A stretch of DNA of 64,000 nucleotides from Hahella sp. (GTDB taxonomy: Bacteria; Pseudomonadota; Gammaproteobacteria; Pseudomonadales; Oleiphilaceae), in NCBI GenBank assembly GCA_028280065.1, contig JANQMN010000105.1, positions 124,001-188,000 on the forward strand, in the 5' to 3' direction. Positions 54,918-63,701 of the stretch are shown piece by piece. How positions within the stretch are numbered: position 1 is the first letter of the stretch; each line of letters begins with the position of its first letter. The notes beneath the pieces were generated by a model. That model was not told the DNA's origin and ran no database searches. It saw only the letters and a program-made list of their open reading frames with translations. The translations under genes were made by a program, and so were the position numbers.

Positions 54918-55841
54918 TTATCCTTTTACCGCGCCGGCAGCGATACCGCGCACAAAATATTTACCTGACGCCAGATACACCACCAGGGGCACCAACGCGG
55001 TGAGAATGGTTGCGGCCATATTGACGTTGTATTCCCGAACACCGAAGGTGGTGGTCACAATGTTGTTTAGCTGTACCGTCATCGGCAGGTTCTCGCGGCC
55101 GGCGAAAATGAGTCCCAACAAAAAGTCGTTCCAAATTCCCGTGGTTTGCAGAATGACGGCGACAATGGTGATGGGTATGGCCATGGGCATCATGATTTGG
55201 AAGAAGATTTGCCAAAATCCAGCGCCGTCTACCCGGGCTGCTTTAAAAAGCTCTTCGGGTAGGGAACTGAAATAGTTGCGGAACAGCAGGGTCATGATGG
55301 GCATGCCAAAAGCCGTATGAATAAACACGATACCTGGCAAGGTGCCATACATGCCCATTTCCCGGGTGAAGATGATCAACGGGAATATCACCACCTGGAA
55401 AGGCACAAAAGCGCCAAACAGTAAAAGTCCGAAAATCAAATTCGCCCCTCTGGAACGCCAGAAGGAGAGCGCATAACCGTTTATCGAACCGATGACGATG
55501 GAAACCATCACGCTGGGCACAGTGATTTTGATAGAGTTCCAGAAACCTTCTTTTATGCCGTTGCACTGTACTCCTGTGCAGGCTTCCGCCCAGGCTTTTA
55601 GCCATGCCGCCACGGTAGGATCGTTAGGCAGTGCAAATAGTTCACCCAAGCGAATTTCCGGCATGCCTTTGAGCGATGTGATTACCATCACATAGAGTGG
55701 AATACAGAAAAACAAGGCGGCGACAATTAGAAATCCATAAACCCCCATCCGTGCCGGCGAGGTTTTTATCGGTCGCGGCCCCCAGGGATTATCGAGTCCC
55801 ATAGAGCGCTTGAGCAGACTGGTTTGAGGCTTTGAACCCAT
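54918..55841 (-). CDS. Sugar ABC transporter permease (MalG-like)
   Basis: 307 residues with six membrane helices. The EAA loop that meets the ATPase is ELFKAARVDGAGFWQIFFQIMMP, near the end of the central part. It pairs with the MalF-like permease upstream; stop and start are three bases apart. It would carry an oligosaccharide across the inner membrane. A periplasmic loop of about 45 residues after the first helix holds two Cys residues. Confidence 0.92.
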   Translation of the reverse strand: MGSKPQTSLLKRSMGLDNPWGPRPIKTSPARMGVYGFLIVAALFFCIPLYVMVITSLKGMPEIRLGELFALPNDPTVAAWLKAWAEACTGVQCNGIKEGFWNSIKITVPSVMVSIVIGSINGYALSFWRSRGANLIFGLLLFGAFVPFQVVIFPLIIFTREMGMYGTLPGIVFIHTAFGMPIMTLLFRNYFSSLPEELFKAARVDGAGFWQIFFQIMMPMAIPITIVAVILQTTGIWNDFLLGLIFAGRENLPMTVQLNNIVTTTFGVREYNVNMAATILTALVPLVVYLASGKYFVRGIAAGAVKG

Positions 55842-55844
55842 GGT

Positions 55845-56822
55845 TTAGCTCCTTTTTCTCGGGCTGACATATTCCCGGTATATCCATGGTCCGATAACCG
55901 CAAGAACCGGCAACAGCATCATCGTCGCGGCAGCCATTCCAAGTCCCACATTATTGCGCACCGTGATATGATCGATGACAAACTTGGCGGGCATTTCCGT
56001 GGCGATGCCCGGACCACCGCCGGTCTGCGCAACGATTAGATCGTAAACCCGAACCACGCCGACGGCTAACAGCACCAGTGAGGTGACGATGACAGGCCGC
56101 ATCATCGGAAGAATGATGAACAGATAGGTACGCCAGGTGGATATTCCATCGACTCTGGACGCTTTCCAGATGTCCATATCGATGCCTCGCAAACCCGCCA
56201 GCATAAGCACCATGACCAGGCCGGACGCCTGCCAGACAGCGGCCACCAGAACGCCGTATATGGCAATCTCCGGATCAACCAGTGGGGCGAACTCAAAGCC
56301 TGCCCAACCTAGTTTCTGGATGACATTTTGGATACCCAGAGAGGGTTCCATCATCCATTGCCAGACCAGACCTGTGACCACCAGCGACATGGCGTATGGA
56401 TAGAGGAACAGGGTTCTGAAGCCGCTCTCAAACCGAACTTTCTGGTCGAGAAAAACGGCCATGACGAAGCCGGAGACCAGACAGATAACGACAAACAACA
56501 CCCCGTAGATAAACATGTTCTCGACGGAAACCAGCCATCTTTCGGTGTTCCAGAGCCTTTCGTACTGATCCAGCCCAATCCAGTTAAACCGTGGAAACGA
56601 CCGGGATTTTGTAAAGGAAAGCAGTATTGAATAACCGACGCAGATAACAAACAGGCCGACCGCGACCAGCATCATTGGCATACTGGCAATCAATGCGCTG
56701 AAGCTTATGCGTTTGCGCTTTCTACCTGGTTTTTTTTCAGCGGACTCTACAGTTTTTCCGACTTCCGAATTTAACTCGGAGTCATTAATTTGAGCGCCTT
56801 TTTCTTCCACCTTATACTCCAT
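55845..56822 (-). CDS. Sugar ABC transporter permease (MalF-like)
   Basis: 325 residues. A polar cytoplasmic N-terminus of about 40 residues precedes six membrane helices. The EAA loop is IWKASRVDGISTWRTYLFIILP. Members form a heterodimer with the MalG-like protein. It is the first permease gene after the binding-protein gene, separated from it by the hairpin at 56907-56937. Confidence 0.92.
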   Translation of the reverse strand: MEYKVEEKGAQINDSELNSEVGKTVESAEKKPGRKRKRISFSALIASMPMMLVAVGLFVICVGYSILLSFTKSRSFPRFNWIGLDQYERLWNTERWLVSVENMFIYGVLFVVICLVSGFVMAVFLDQKVRFESGFRTLFLYPYAMSLVVTGLVWQWMMEPSLGIQNVIQKLGWAGFEFAPLVDPEIAIYGVLVAAVWQASGLVMVLMLAGLRGIDMDIWKASRVDGISTWRTYLFIILPMMRPVIVTSLVLLAVGVVRVYDLIVAQTGGGPGIATEMPAKFVIDHITVRNNVGLGMAAATMMLLPVLAVIGPWIYREYVSPRKRS

Positions 56823-56906
56823 GGATCAGACATGAGAGCGGCTCATTCCCACAACTGTTTCATCTCTGTCCTGAGAAGAAATGAATCGGAGCCAACTCAC
56901 CACCAG

Positions 56907-56937
56907 TTGCCTAATGTCTCTTAACGACATTAGGCAA
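56907..56937. promoter_or_regulatory. Intercistronic hairpin after the binding-protein gene
   Basis: TTGCCTAATGTC (56907-56918) and GACATTAGGCAA (56926-56937) form a perfect 12-base stem with a seven-base loop in the 134-base gap between the binding-protein gene and the MalF-like gene. No T run follows in the direction of transcription. Such hairpins often protect the upstream mRNA and keep the binding protein in excess over the permease. Confidence 0.65.
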
Positions 56938-56956
56938 TATCAAATTGAAGGGAGTC

Positions 56957-58204
56957 TTAATCCGCATACTTTAGAATGGAAACAAACTGTTTCTGGGCGT
57001 TTTCCGGGGACATGGCCGGTGTGTTCCAGAAGGTGGAAACCAAATCCTGGATTTGTCCGTCGGCATCGGGAGTTAAGTAGGTATTGGCGGGCTTAATCAC
57101 CGAATCTTCGTCTTTCAACAAGGCCAGCCCTTTTTTCATACAGGCATCGGCCAGGGAGACGTCGACATCGTCGCGAACCGGGAGAGAACCCTTGGCATTA
57201 TTGAATTTCGCTTGGACTTGTTGATTCAACATCATGGATGCCATCTTCAGTTGCGCTTTCTCGACAGCAGGATCTTCCTGCTTGGGAAAGATAAAGGCAT
57301 CACCACCAATGGTGAGGAAAGGTCGAAGCGAGGGACCCGGGATGCAGCCGTAGTCTTGTTCGGCAACTTGACCGGCGGCAGCAAACTCGCCACGGGCCCA
57401 ATCTCCCATCACCTGGGCGGCAGCCTTGCCGGTAATGACCATGTTGGTGGCATCGTTCCAGTTTCGGCCCGGTGCGCCCCCATCAATGTGTTGCCGAAGC
57501 GCGCCAAAGGTCTTGAACACCTCCAGCATTTTGCTGCCGGAAGCTAGGTTTAGGTCGCGGTCCTTCCAGATTTTTTGCCAGAACGGTTTATCGGTTATCC
57601 CGATCATAATCACATCAAAGGTAAGACGTTCCTGCCATCCCTGACCACCCAGTGCAAGGGGGATAAAACCTGCATCACGGATTTTAGGGGCGACTTTCAG
57701 AAAATCTTCCCAGGTTTCGGGTTCGGCTACGCCTGCTTTCTTAAACACGTCTTTGTTGGTCCAAATCCACTGGCTGGAGTGAATATTGACCGGCACGCAA
57801 TACACTCCGCCATCCTTGACACAGGGAGCCAGCAAATTACCGGGCCGGACGAAGTCTTTCCAGCCTTCTTTCTCTGCGATAGGACTGAGATCAAGCAGAA
57901 GTTCCTCTTCAATCAACTCTTCAAACTGACGGGATAGATTGAATTGCGCTGCTGCCGGAGCATCGCCCCCCAAGATGCGCTGCATGGTGACTGAGCGGGC
58001 GTTTTCGCCTCCCGCGATCGCGGTATCCGCCCATTTGTCAGCACCGAGTTTGTCGAACTCGTTAGCAAAAACAGTGACGGCTTTCTGTTCGCCTCCGGAA
58101 GTCCACCAATGAATAACCTCTACTTCCGCAGCTTGACTGACAGAAGTGGCCAAAGCGGCACTAACCGCCAGGGTTATTAGCTGTTTCCCCGTGGTTTTTT
58201 TCAT
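56957..58204 (-). CDS. Sugar ABC transporter substrate-binding protein
   Basis: 415 residues from ATG 58204 (TTG 58231 also in frame). Signal peptide (QLITLAVSAALATSVSQAA) and a mature start EVEVIHWWTSGGEQKAV, as in family 1 binding proteins for sugars such as ThuE or GtsA-like glucose/maltose-type proteins. The first-lobe residues WTSGGE and the Trp-rich loop SQWIWTNKDVFKKAG are typical ligand contacts. Two cysteine pairs (CVKDGGVYCV and others) would form disulfides. It delivers sugar to the permeases downstream. Confidence 0.93.
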   Translation of the reverse strand: MKKTTGKQLITLAVSAALATSVSQAAEVEVIHWWTSGGEQKAVTVFANEFDKLGADKWADTAIAGGENARSVTMQRILGGDAPAAAQFNLSRQFEELIEEELLLDLSPIAEKEGWKDFVRPGNLLAPCVKDGGVYCVPVNIHSSQWIWTNKDVFKKAGVAEPETWEDFLKVAPKIRDAGFIPLALGGQGWQERLTFDVIMIGITDKPFWQKIWKDRDLNLASGSKMLEVFKTFGALRQHIDGGAPGRNWNDATNMVITGKAAAQVMGDWARGEFAAAGQVAEQDYGCIPGPSLRPFLTIGGDAFIFPKQEDPAVEKAQLKMASMMLNQQVQAKFNNAKGSLPVRDDVDVSLADACMKKGLALLKDEDSVIKPANTYLTPDADGQIQDLVSTFWNTPAMSPENAQKQFVSILKYAD

Positions 58205-58234
58205 TTTATTTTCATCCTCTAGGTTCTTCAATGC

Positions 58235-59506
58235 TTAAAGACTGACGCGGTTATTTTTCGCTTTAACTTTGATATAGGACTCCCAACTGGCGGCGGTTTT
58301 CGCGACTTTGGGGAACTCCTTGGCCTTCTGGACCTGGGCATAGGCGTCTTTGAACTTCTCCTGGTAGAAATAGGCTTCGGTCAGCGACATATAGACGCTT
58401 CCCTGATCTTTAATGCCTAATTCAAGCGCTTTGTTGAGTGCCTGGATTGCGGCGGGGTAGCTTTTCATTTCCAACAGTAAAACTCCTTGCCGGCGATAAT
58501 ATGTTGGATCATTGGAAAGTTTTGCGGCTTCGCCATAATAATTGGCAGATTTCTCGATCTCTTTCGCGCTGTGGTAGACGTTAGCGAGTAGAGAGAGGTT
58601 GCTAGCGGTGCGCTCTAACAACCCGTTGCCGATATATTCTTCAAGCAGCTTTGCCGCTTTGTAAGGAACATTGTTAGTCGCATAGAGTTGCGCGAGAGTT
58701 TTGATTTCACTGGCCTTTTTCAGGTAACCCTGCTTATGGGCGAGTTCCATGGTTTGTAGCGCCTTCTTATATTGCTCGTTGATCATGTAAAAGCTTCCTA
58801 ACTGAGTCCACCAGCGTTTTTCTTCAGCGAATAGCCGCACGAGAGACTCCAGAACTCCGATGGCCTCCGGGTATTTTTTGCGATCGTAATAGGACGATAG
58901 TTTTAGAATATAGGGATTCTGATTTGGCTTGTTGTACAGGTGGATTGCCCGATCCGCAGGTGCCAGTAACTCTTCCAGTTTATTAAGTTCGTAAAGAGCC
59001 TGGGCAATTCGAACATATACATCAGCGCTTTCTGTGCAGGATAATTTCATCCATGCGCGATAGTTATCGACGGCTTGCTGGTACTGCTTTTCCTGCATCT
59101 GCAGGTCGGCCAACAGGCGCATTGCTCCTGTTTGCTCGGTATGGTTAAGGATTCCTGGTTTCAGGGATCTCTCCAGATATTGCATGGCCTGCTTGGTTTT
59201 TCCCTCTTTAGCAGCTAACAGATAACCAATGAATCGATCAACATAGGCTTTGTCGAATTTGTGACTAGGATCCATATCCATTAGCGTAGATAGCGCTGCA
59301 TCAACGCGATCATTCGAATAGTCTTCGAAGGCGGCGGCAACTTTTTTGCCGGTTCGCTCGCCTACAACCCGACTCTTCTGCGTACCCAGTTGATCCAGAC
59401 ACTGTTGGTCCTTTAATTCTCCCTCGGCAGAATAAGAAGCCAGCGGTATTGCAGATAAACTGGTTGCCAATAGGAGGCAGCCAAATTGCTTGATGATTTG
59501 TTTCAC
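58235..59506 (-). CDS. Periplasmic TPR-repeat protein of the TonB operon
   Basis: 423 residues. Signal peptide (FGCLLLATSLSAIPLASYS) then a chain of about 9-10 TPR-like helical pairs (for example EAAKLSNDPTYYRRQGVLLL and AIQALNKALELG). Such proteins close the ExbB-ExbD-TonB operons of marine gammaproteobacteria and may help the TonB complex or its receptor. It begins nine bases after the tonB stop. No catalytic motif. The two Cys residues in the mature N-terminal half may form a disulfide. Confidence 0.8.
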   Translation of the reverse strand: MKQIIKQFGCLLLATSLSAIPLASYSAEGELKDQQCLDQLGTQKSRVVGERTGKKVAAAFEDYSNDRVDAALSTLMDMDPSHKFDKAYVDRFIGYLLAAKEGKTKQAMQYLERSLKPGILNHTEQTGAMRLLADLQMQEKQYQQAVDNYRAWMKLSCTESADVYVRIAQALYELNKLEELLAPADRAIHLYNKPNQNPYILKLSSYYDRKKYPEAIGVLESLVRLFAEEKRWWTQLGSFYMINEQYKKALQTMELAHKQGYLKKASEIKTLAQLYATNNVPYKAAKLLEEYIGNGLLERTASNLSLLANVYHSAKEIEKSANYYGEAAKLSNDPTYYRRQGVLLLEMKSYPAAIQALNKALELGIKDQGSVYMSLTEAYFYQEKFKDAYAQVQKAKEFPKVAKTAASWESYIKVKAKNNRVSL

Positions 59507-59515
59507 AATGCCTCC

Positions 59516-60127
59516 TTAGCCCTTTTTCAATTCAAACTTTAATTTGACCGACATGTTCGGTTGCTTAACAGCTTTGCCGTCAACTACTTTGGGTTTGTAC
59601 TTCCACTTTTTAAGAGCGTTTTTAGCGGCTTTGTCGAACATCCGTCGGGGTTCTGCCGCGATAATTTTAATGTCCGTTACCCCACCAACTTCATCGATGG
59701 TAAAGGACAGTTCTACCCAACCTTCCCGTCCTTCTCGTTCGGCTTTAAGTGGATATTTGGGCTCAATTCGGACAATTGGCGTGGCCTCTGCGTCCTGAAC
59801 TGCCAGGCTAGGGGCCGCCAGACCAAGCGCACTGTTCGATAATGTGACCTGTGGCATGTTGAAGCTCACCGCTCCAGCAGCCATTTGCTGTGGCTCAGGC
59901 TCTGCTTGCGCAGGTTTTGGTGGCTGCGCAGGAGGCGGTGGAGGCGGCGGAACCCGCCGCCTTGTGTCTACTTTGCTTGCCGGTGGTGCGCTGACGATAT
60001 CGATAACGACATTCTCCCGGTCTTCGGTATTTCGCTGGGCACCTCCTGAGATCAGGTGATGCATGAAGACGAATAAGCCGAAGGTAATGGCAGCACTGGC
60101 AATGAATGCGATGATTGCCTTTAGCAT
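59516..60127 (-). CDS. tonB: TonB energy transducer protein
   Basis: 203 residues. One N-terminal membrane helix (AFIASAAITFGLFVFMHHLI), a Pro-rich spacer (VPPPPPPPAQPPKPAQAEP), and the C-terminal TonB domain with PKYPLKAEREGREGWVELSFTI and a last part ending LKKWKYKPKV. It links the ExbB/ExbD proton-motive motor to TonB-dependent outer-membrane receptors. It is four bases from exbD. The short spacer is typical of the second TonB systems in marine bacteria. Confidence 0.93.
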   Translation of the reverse strand: MLKAIIAFIASAAITFGLFVFMHHLISGGAQRNTEDRENVVIDIVSAPPASKVDTRRRVPPPPPPPAQPPKPAQAEPEPQQMAAGAVSFNMPQVTLSNSALGLAAPSLAVQDAEATPIVRIEPKYPLKAEREGREGWVELSFTIDEVGGVTDIKIIAAEPRRMFDKAAKNALKKWKYKPKVVDGKAVKQPNMSVKLKFELKKG

Positions 60128-60131
60128 AGCG

Positions 60132-60533
60132 CTACTTCTCCGCTGCGATGGATATCTTCTCGATACCGGCTGCTTTGATTTGGTCCATGACTTTCACGAC
60201 CAAACCATGACGGGCTGCTTTGTCTGCCTGTACGACCACCATGTCAGTCGGCTGTTCAGCGAGCATTTTTTCGATGTTTGCCGCGACGCGTTCGACATCG
60301 ACCATGCGCTTATCCATCCAGATCTCACCGTTTTCCCGCACTGCGACAAAGATATTGGCGGATTTTTTCTGGGTGGCTTGGGTTGCCTGAGGACGGTTTA
60401 CGTCGATCCCCGCTTCCTTGACGAAGGAAGTGGTGACAATGAAGAAGATCAGCATGATAAACACGATGTCCAACATCGGTGTCATATCAATGGTGGCTTC
60501 TTCCTGGTCCGAATTTCGATTTTTACGTGCCAT
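60132..60533 (-). CDS. exbD: Biopolymer transport protein ExbD
   Basis: 133 residues. Basic N-terminus, then the single membrane helix with the essential Asp in IDMTPMLDIVFIMLIFFIV, then a periplasmic domain (VVQADKAARHGLVVKVMDQIKAAGIEK, split by turns). ExbD is the proton-conducting partner of ExbB. It starts 48 bases after the exbB stop; that gap holds two extra copies of the exbB 3' end. Confidence 0.93.
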   Translation of the reverse strand: MARKNRNSDQEEATIDMTPMLDIVFIMLIFFIVTTSFVKEAGIDVNRPQATQATQKKSANIFVAVRENGEIWMDKRMVDVERVAANIEKMLAEQPTDMVVVQADKAARHGLVVKVMDQIKAAGIEKISIAAEK

Positions 60534-60551
60534 AATTAATCACTACTCTCT

Positions 60552-60597
60552 ATTGGTGCTGCATCCTATTGGTGCTGCATCCTATTGGTGCGGCATG
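60552..60597 (-). repeat. Triplicated 16-base unit at the exbB 3' end
   Basis: Read on the minus strand, the end of exbB (ATGCCGCACCAATAG plus G) is followed by two more near-identical copies (ATGCAGCACCAATAG), each with its own stop codon. This is a short tandem duplication between exbB and exbD. Confidence 0.75.
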
Positions 60598-61112
60598 CTG
60601 TCAATCAGCTTTTGTTTGGCCACTTTGATTTTCATTTCCAGGCGTGAACTGAAGAACACGCCGGAGAGTGCGGCAACCATGCCCGCCATGGTCGGAATCG
60701 TCGCCATGGAGATGCCGGATGCCATCAGGCGGGGGTTGCCGGTACCGGAAACCGCCATGATTTCAAATACCGCGATCATTCCGGTGACGGTGCCGAGCAA
60801 CCCGACCAGAGGACAAATTGCCACCAATGTTTTGATCATTGTCATTCGAGCGTTCAGCTCTGCGCCTGCCTGGGCTATCCAGCCGGCGCGGATTCTTCTG
60901 GCATGCCAGGAGTTGGTATCTGAACGTTCGTGCCAACGGTTGATGATGGTTTTGCGGCTACGGGGGTAAAACCACCACAGAAAGACATATCGCTCCGCCA
61001 TCATGAACCACATGAGAAACAGTGTTGCGGCAACTATGTAGAGAACATCACCGCCGATCGCAATGAAGTCCCTGACAGATTCCCACAACTCCATCAGGTA
61101 TAACATCATCAC
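60582..61112 (-). CDS. exbB: MotA/TolQ/ExbB proton channel family protein
   Basis: 176 residues. Three membrane helices: one after the short N-terminus (VLYIVAATLFLMWFMM), then the conserved helix pair with LVAICPLVGLLGTVTGMIAVFE and SMATIPTMAGMVAALSGVFFSS. These are the ExbB/TolQ helices that line the proton path with ExbD. ATG at 61112 overlaps the stop of the longer ExbB-like gene. Confidence 0.92.
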   Translation of the reverse strand: MMMLYLMELWESVRDFIAIGGDVLYIVAATLFLMWFMMAERYVFLWWFYPRSRKTIINRWHERSDTNSWHARRIRAGWIAQAGAELNARMTMIKTLVAICPLVGLLGTVTGMIAVFEIMAVSGTGNPRLMASGISMATIPTMAGMVAALSGVFFSSRLEMKIKVAKQKLIDSMPHQ

Positions 61113-62530
61113 TCAGTCTCCTTCACCGCAGGTGATACCGATGCGGTTGCCACAGCGGCTTCGGACTCCGCATGCTCGGCAATAAAACCGGCACTTTGCT
61201 GATCCAGGATGTTGATAATCGACTTACTGCGTGCCGATACCACGCTGAAGAAGAACAACAGTGGAAGCGCGGCTATCAGACCCATCGCGGTGGTGACCAG
61301 GGCCATGGAGATATCCCCCGCCATGATTTTCGGATCGCCGGTACCAAACAGGGTGATCGATTGGAAGGTGCCGATCATGCCGGTGACCGTACCCAACAGA
61401 CCGAGCAGAGGGGCAATGGCGGCGAGGATTTTGATTATGGCAACGCCACGCTCGATTTTTGGCGTTTCCCGAAGGATTGCTTCGTCCAGCTTGAGTTCCA
61501 GATTCTCGACGTCGGCCTCTTTGTTTTCCCTGTAGACCATTAAGATACGGCCCAGTGGATTGGACTTACGCGGCGCAGTCAGATTCTTCAACTGGCTGCG
61601 GATCTTCATGCCGACAAAACCGAGTGTCAGCAACCTTTCCAGGGCGATCAATAAACCGAGGCATAACACACCGGTAATGATATAGCCGACCGTTCCACCT
61701 TGATGATAACGCTCTTCAAGCGTGGCCTTTTGCGTCAGCAGGCCGAGAATCTGGCCCTTTGACGGGTCCATATACAGTGGCGCGAACGCGGCGGCAGACT
61801 TGGCAAAGTCAGATACCGTGCCGACCACGTGACCTTCCGGTTGACGGCCCAACGGTTGGATAGTGCTGGTTTGGTCGTTGTAGCGAAGGTACAGGTCTTC
61901 ACCTAACAGATTGAAAGTACCGACTCGGGTAATGGTTTGTTCTGAAGTGGTACCGTCCAGCTTGGTCACCTTAGCGGGAAACTTGACGATTTTGCCGGAT
62001 TCCGTCATCTCGGTTTGCAGGGCAATCCAGAGTTCTTCCAACTCATGCAGCGTTGGTAACTCCTTCGCTTCGGATAATTTGTTCAATACCACATCGCGCC
62101 CGGGATACTGAGCACTTACCAGCGAAGTGGATATTCTGCCCGTGGTTTCATTTGCTGCACGGCGCACCACACCAAACATTTCGCCCAACGTTCCTTTGGC
62201 ATTTTCCAATTCCGTTTCTTTATTGGCGAGGGTGATTTCATTTTCAGCAAAATTATCATTCAAACTTTTGCTGCGAGCCTTTTCATTGGCGAGTGCTTGT
62301 TTCGCTTTTTTCAGCAGGTCTTTTTTGTCCGCTCTTTCGGACAAAAATTCCGCTTCGCGCTGTTTGTTGATCTTGCCTTCCGAGATTCGATCTTGTTTAA
62401 CCTGCTCCAGCAAGTCACCCAAGTTATTGGCATCGGCATGCGCCAGTGATGCGGAAAAGCTGAAAGTCACCATGACTGACATAGCGATGGCACTGAGGGT
62501 TTTCTTCATCTTGGAGTTTGGAAAATTCAT
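61109..62530 (-). CDS. ExbB-like protein with periplasmic coiled-coil domain
   Basis: 473 residues. Signal peptide (IAMSVMVTFSFSASLAHA), then a long periplasmic coiled coil (residues about 30-120) and a mixed domain to about 270. The C-terminal MotA/TolQ/ExbB part follows, with membrane helices and the family segment ILAAIAPLLGLLGTVTGMIGTF and AGDISMALVTTAMGLIAALPLLFFF. This long form always accompanies a DUF3450 protein and is thought to connect the motor to the cell wall or envelope. Overlaps both neighbours by four bases, so the operon is translationally coupled. Confidence 0.92.
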   Translation of the reverse strand: MNFPNSKMKKTLSAIAMSVMVTFSFSASLAHADANNLGDLLEQVKQDRISEGKINKQREAEFLSERADKKDLLKKAKQALANEKARSKSLNDNFAENEITLANKETELENAKGTLGEMFGVVRRAANETTGRISTSLVSAQYPGRDVVLNKLSEAKELPTLHELEELWIALQTEMTESGKIVKFPAKVTKLDGTTSEQTITRVGTFNLLGEDLYLRYNDQTSTIQPLGRQPEGHVVGTVSDFAKSAAAFAPLYMDPSKGQILGLLTQKATLEERYHQGGTVGYIITGVLCLGLLIALERLLTLGFVGMKIRSQLKNLTAPRKSNPLGRILMVYRENKEADVENLELKLDEAILRETPKIERGVAIIKILAAIAPLLGLLGTVTGMIGTFQSITLFGTGDPKIMAGDISMALVTTAMGLIAALPLLFFFSVVSARSKSIINILDQQSAGFIAEHAESEAAVATASVSPAVKETE

Positions 62531-63309
62531 AATGCGGCCTCCGCAGTGAAGACAGGTAACTTGACCAGGTCAGGGGCGGTTTGCTTCCGGGCCATGCGAA
62601 TGGCCATGGTGGTCGGACGCAGGAACTCGTCACCGAGTTTTTCCCAACCGCGCCGGTCGTTGTCCCAGACCCAGACATTGGCCAGATCCAGGGATTGCGC
62701 AAGGAACACCACACGGCCTAGGTGAAAGAAGTCCACGCTGATTTCCGTCCCGTTGATATCCAGTTTGCCTTCGTAGGCGCGGAGCATTGACCCATAGTCG
62801 TTTTCGACCTGATAGGCTTCCAATACCTGGCGGTATTTTTCCGAGGTGGTCACATCTGAGCGGGTCATGGTATTACGCAGTCGAGCCACCCTTTCCTGGC
62901 GTTCAATCAGGTTGATGGGCACATCCAATTCGATAAACCGTTCCAAGGTATCGATCATCTTGTACATCAACGGCACCACGCCTTTTTTGGTGCCTTCGAT
63001 TTGGGAAATCTGCCGGTCAAAGGAGTCGATACCTTCCTGCTGGTCCGCTACCAATCTGGCAACGTGATCGTTGTAGACTTTCAGGTTCTCGGTTTCGTCG
63101 AGAATCGTGCGATATTCGGCCAGCAGTTCCTGAGATTGCTCGTATACGCCGTCGATTTTTTTCTGGGACTTTGCTGCGTCGACAAGAATCTTATCTTCTG
63201 CCTGCTGCACATCCTTCAAAGGATCGGCCAACGTGTGGCCACTATTCATTAGCGCGCAGGCACTGATGACCGCACACGCTGATATTGTTTTTCGTAAGTT
63301 TATTGGCAT
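62527..63309 (-). CDS. DUF3450 family periplasmic protein
   Basis: 260 residues from ATG 63309. Signal peptide (ISACAVISACALMNSGHTLA), then a coiled coil (QKKIDGVYEQSQELLAEYRT and on) and the DUF3450 globular blocks with VPLMYKMIDTLERFIELDVPI, ISVDFFHLGRVVFLAQSLD and WGD-type motif VWVWDNDRRGWEKLGDEF. Conserved at the head of TonB/ExbB operons in marine gammaproteobacteria; its exact role is unknown. It is the first gene of this operon. Confidence 0.93.
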   Translation of the reverse strand: MPINLRKTISACAVISACALMNSGHTLADPLKDVQQAEDKILVDAAKSQKKIDGVYEQSQELLAEYRTILDETENLKVYNDHVARLVADQQEGIDSFDRQISQIEGTKKGVVPLMYKMIDTLERFIELDVPINLIERQERVARLRNTMTRSDVTTSEKYRQVLEAYQVENDYGSMLRAYEGKLDINGTEISVDFFHLGRVVFLAQSLDLANVWVWDNDRRGWEKLGDEFLRPTTMAIRMARKQTAPDLVKLPVFTAEAAL

Positions 63310-63701
63310 AGTTCTCAACCCGCCCATGCTTTTGCAAACCAAAAGCGTTAATGGTTACTCCGATTAAATCTGTATTTTTCGTAGGGTAAAGGCGCAAACA
63401 AATCGCTGTCTCTCTTGAACGAGAAAAAACTGCGAAAATTAACAACTAAAATAAGCGGCTAAAGAATTTTGAAGCGGCTTATATAGGCTGTTTGCTGCTT
63501 TGTGGTTTCAGACTACCCGTTTAAATTTGGGGAACAATGCAGAATCGACCGATGGGTTCGCTGGATGCGATAAGCCGGACTGGAGCTTGGTAAAAATGAA
63601 GATTCAGGCAGTTGGCAAGCGGTTGCATGCGCATTATAAACAAAAAAGCCCCAGCTGATTGCTGGGGCGTTTATCGGGTGTTGACGATTATGCAGGAGTA
63701 T
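63310..63701. promoter_or_regulatory. Intergenic region with promoter of the TonB operon
   Basis: About 390 bases. It holds the terminator at 63642-63668 of the gene at the right edge and should hold the promoter of the minus-strand DUF3450-exbB-exbD-tonB-TPR operon. Apart from the hairpin I see no gene and no clear operator. Confidence 0.4.
63642..63668 (-). terminator. Rho-independent terminator
   Basis: GCCCCAGC (63648-63655) pairs with GCTGGGGC (63661-63668), giving an eight-base G+C-rich stem and a five-base loop. On the minus strand it is followed by a run of six T. It lies 34 bases past the stop of the right-edge gene and ends its transcript. Confidence 0.9.
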
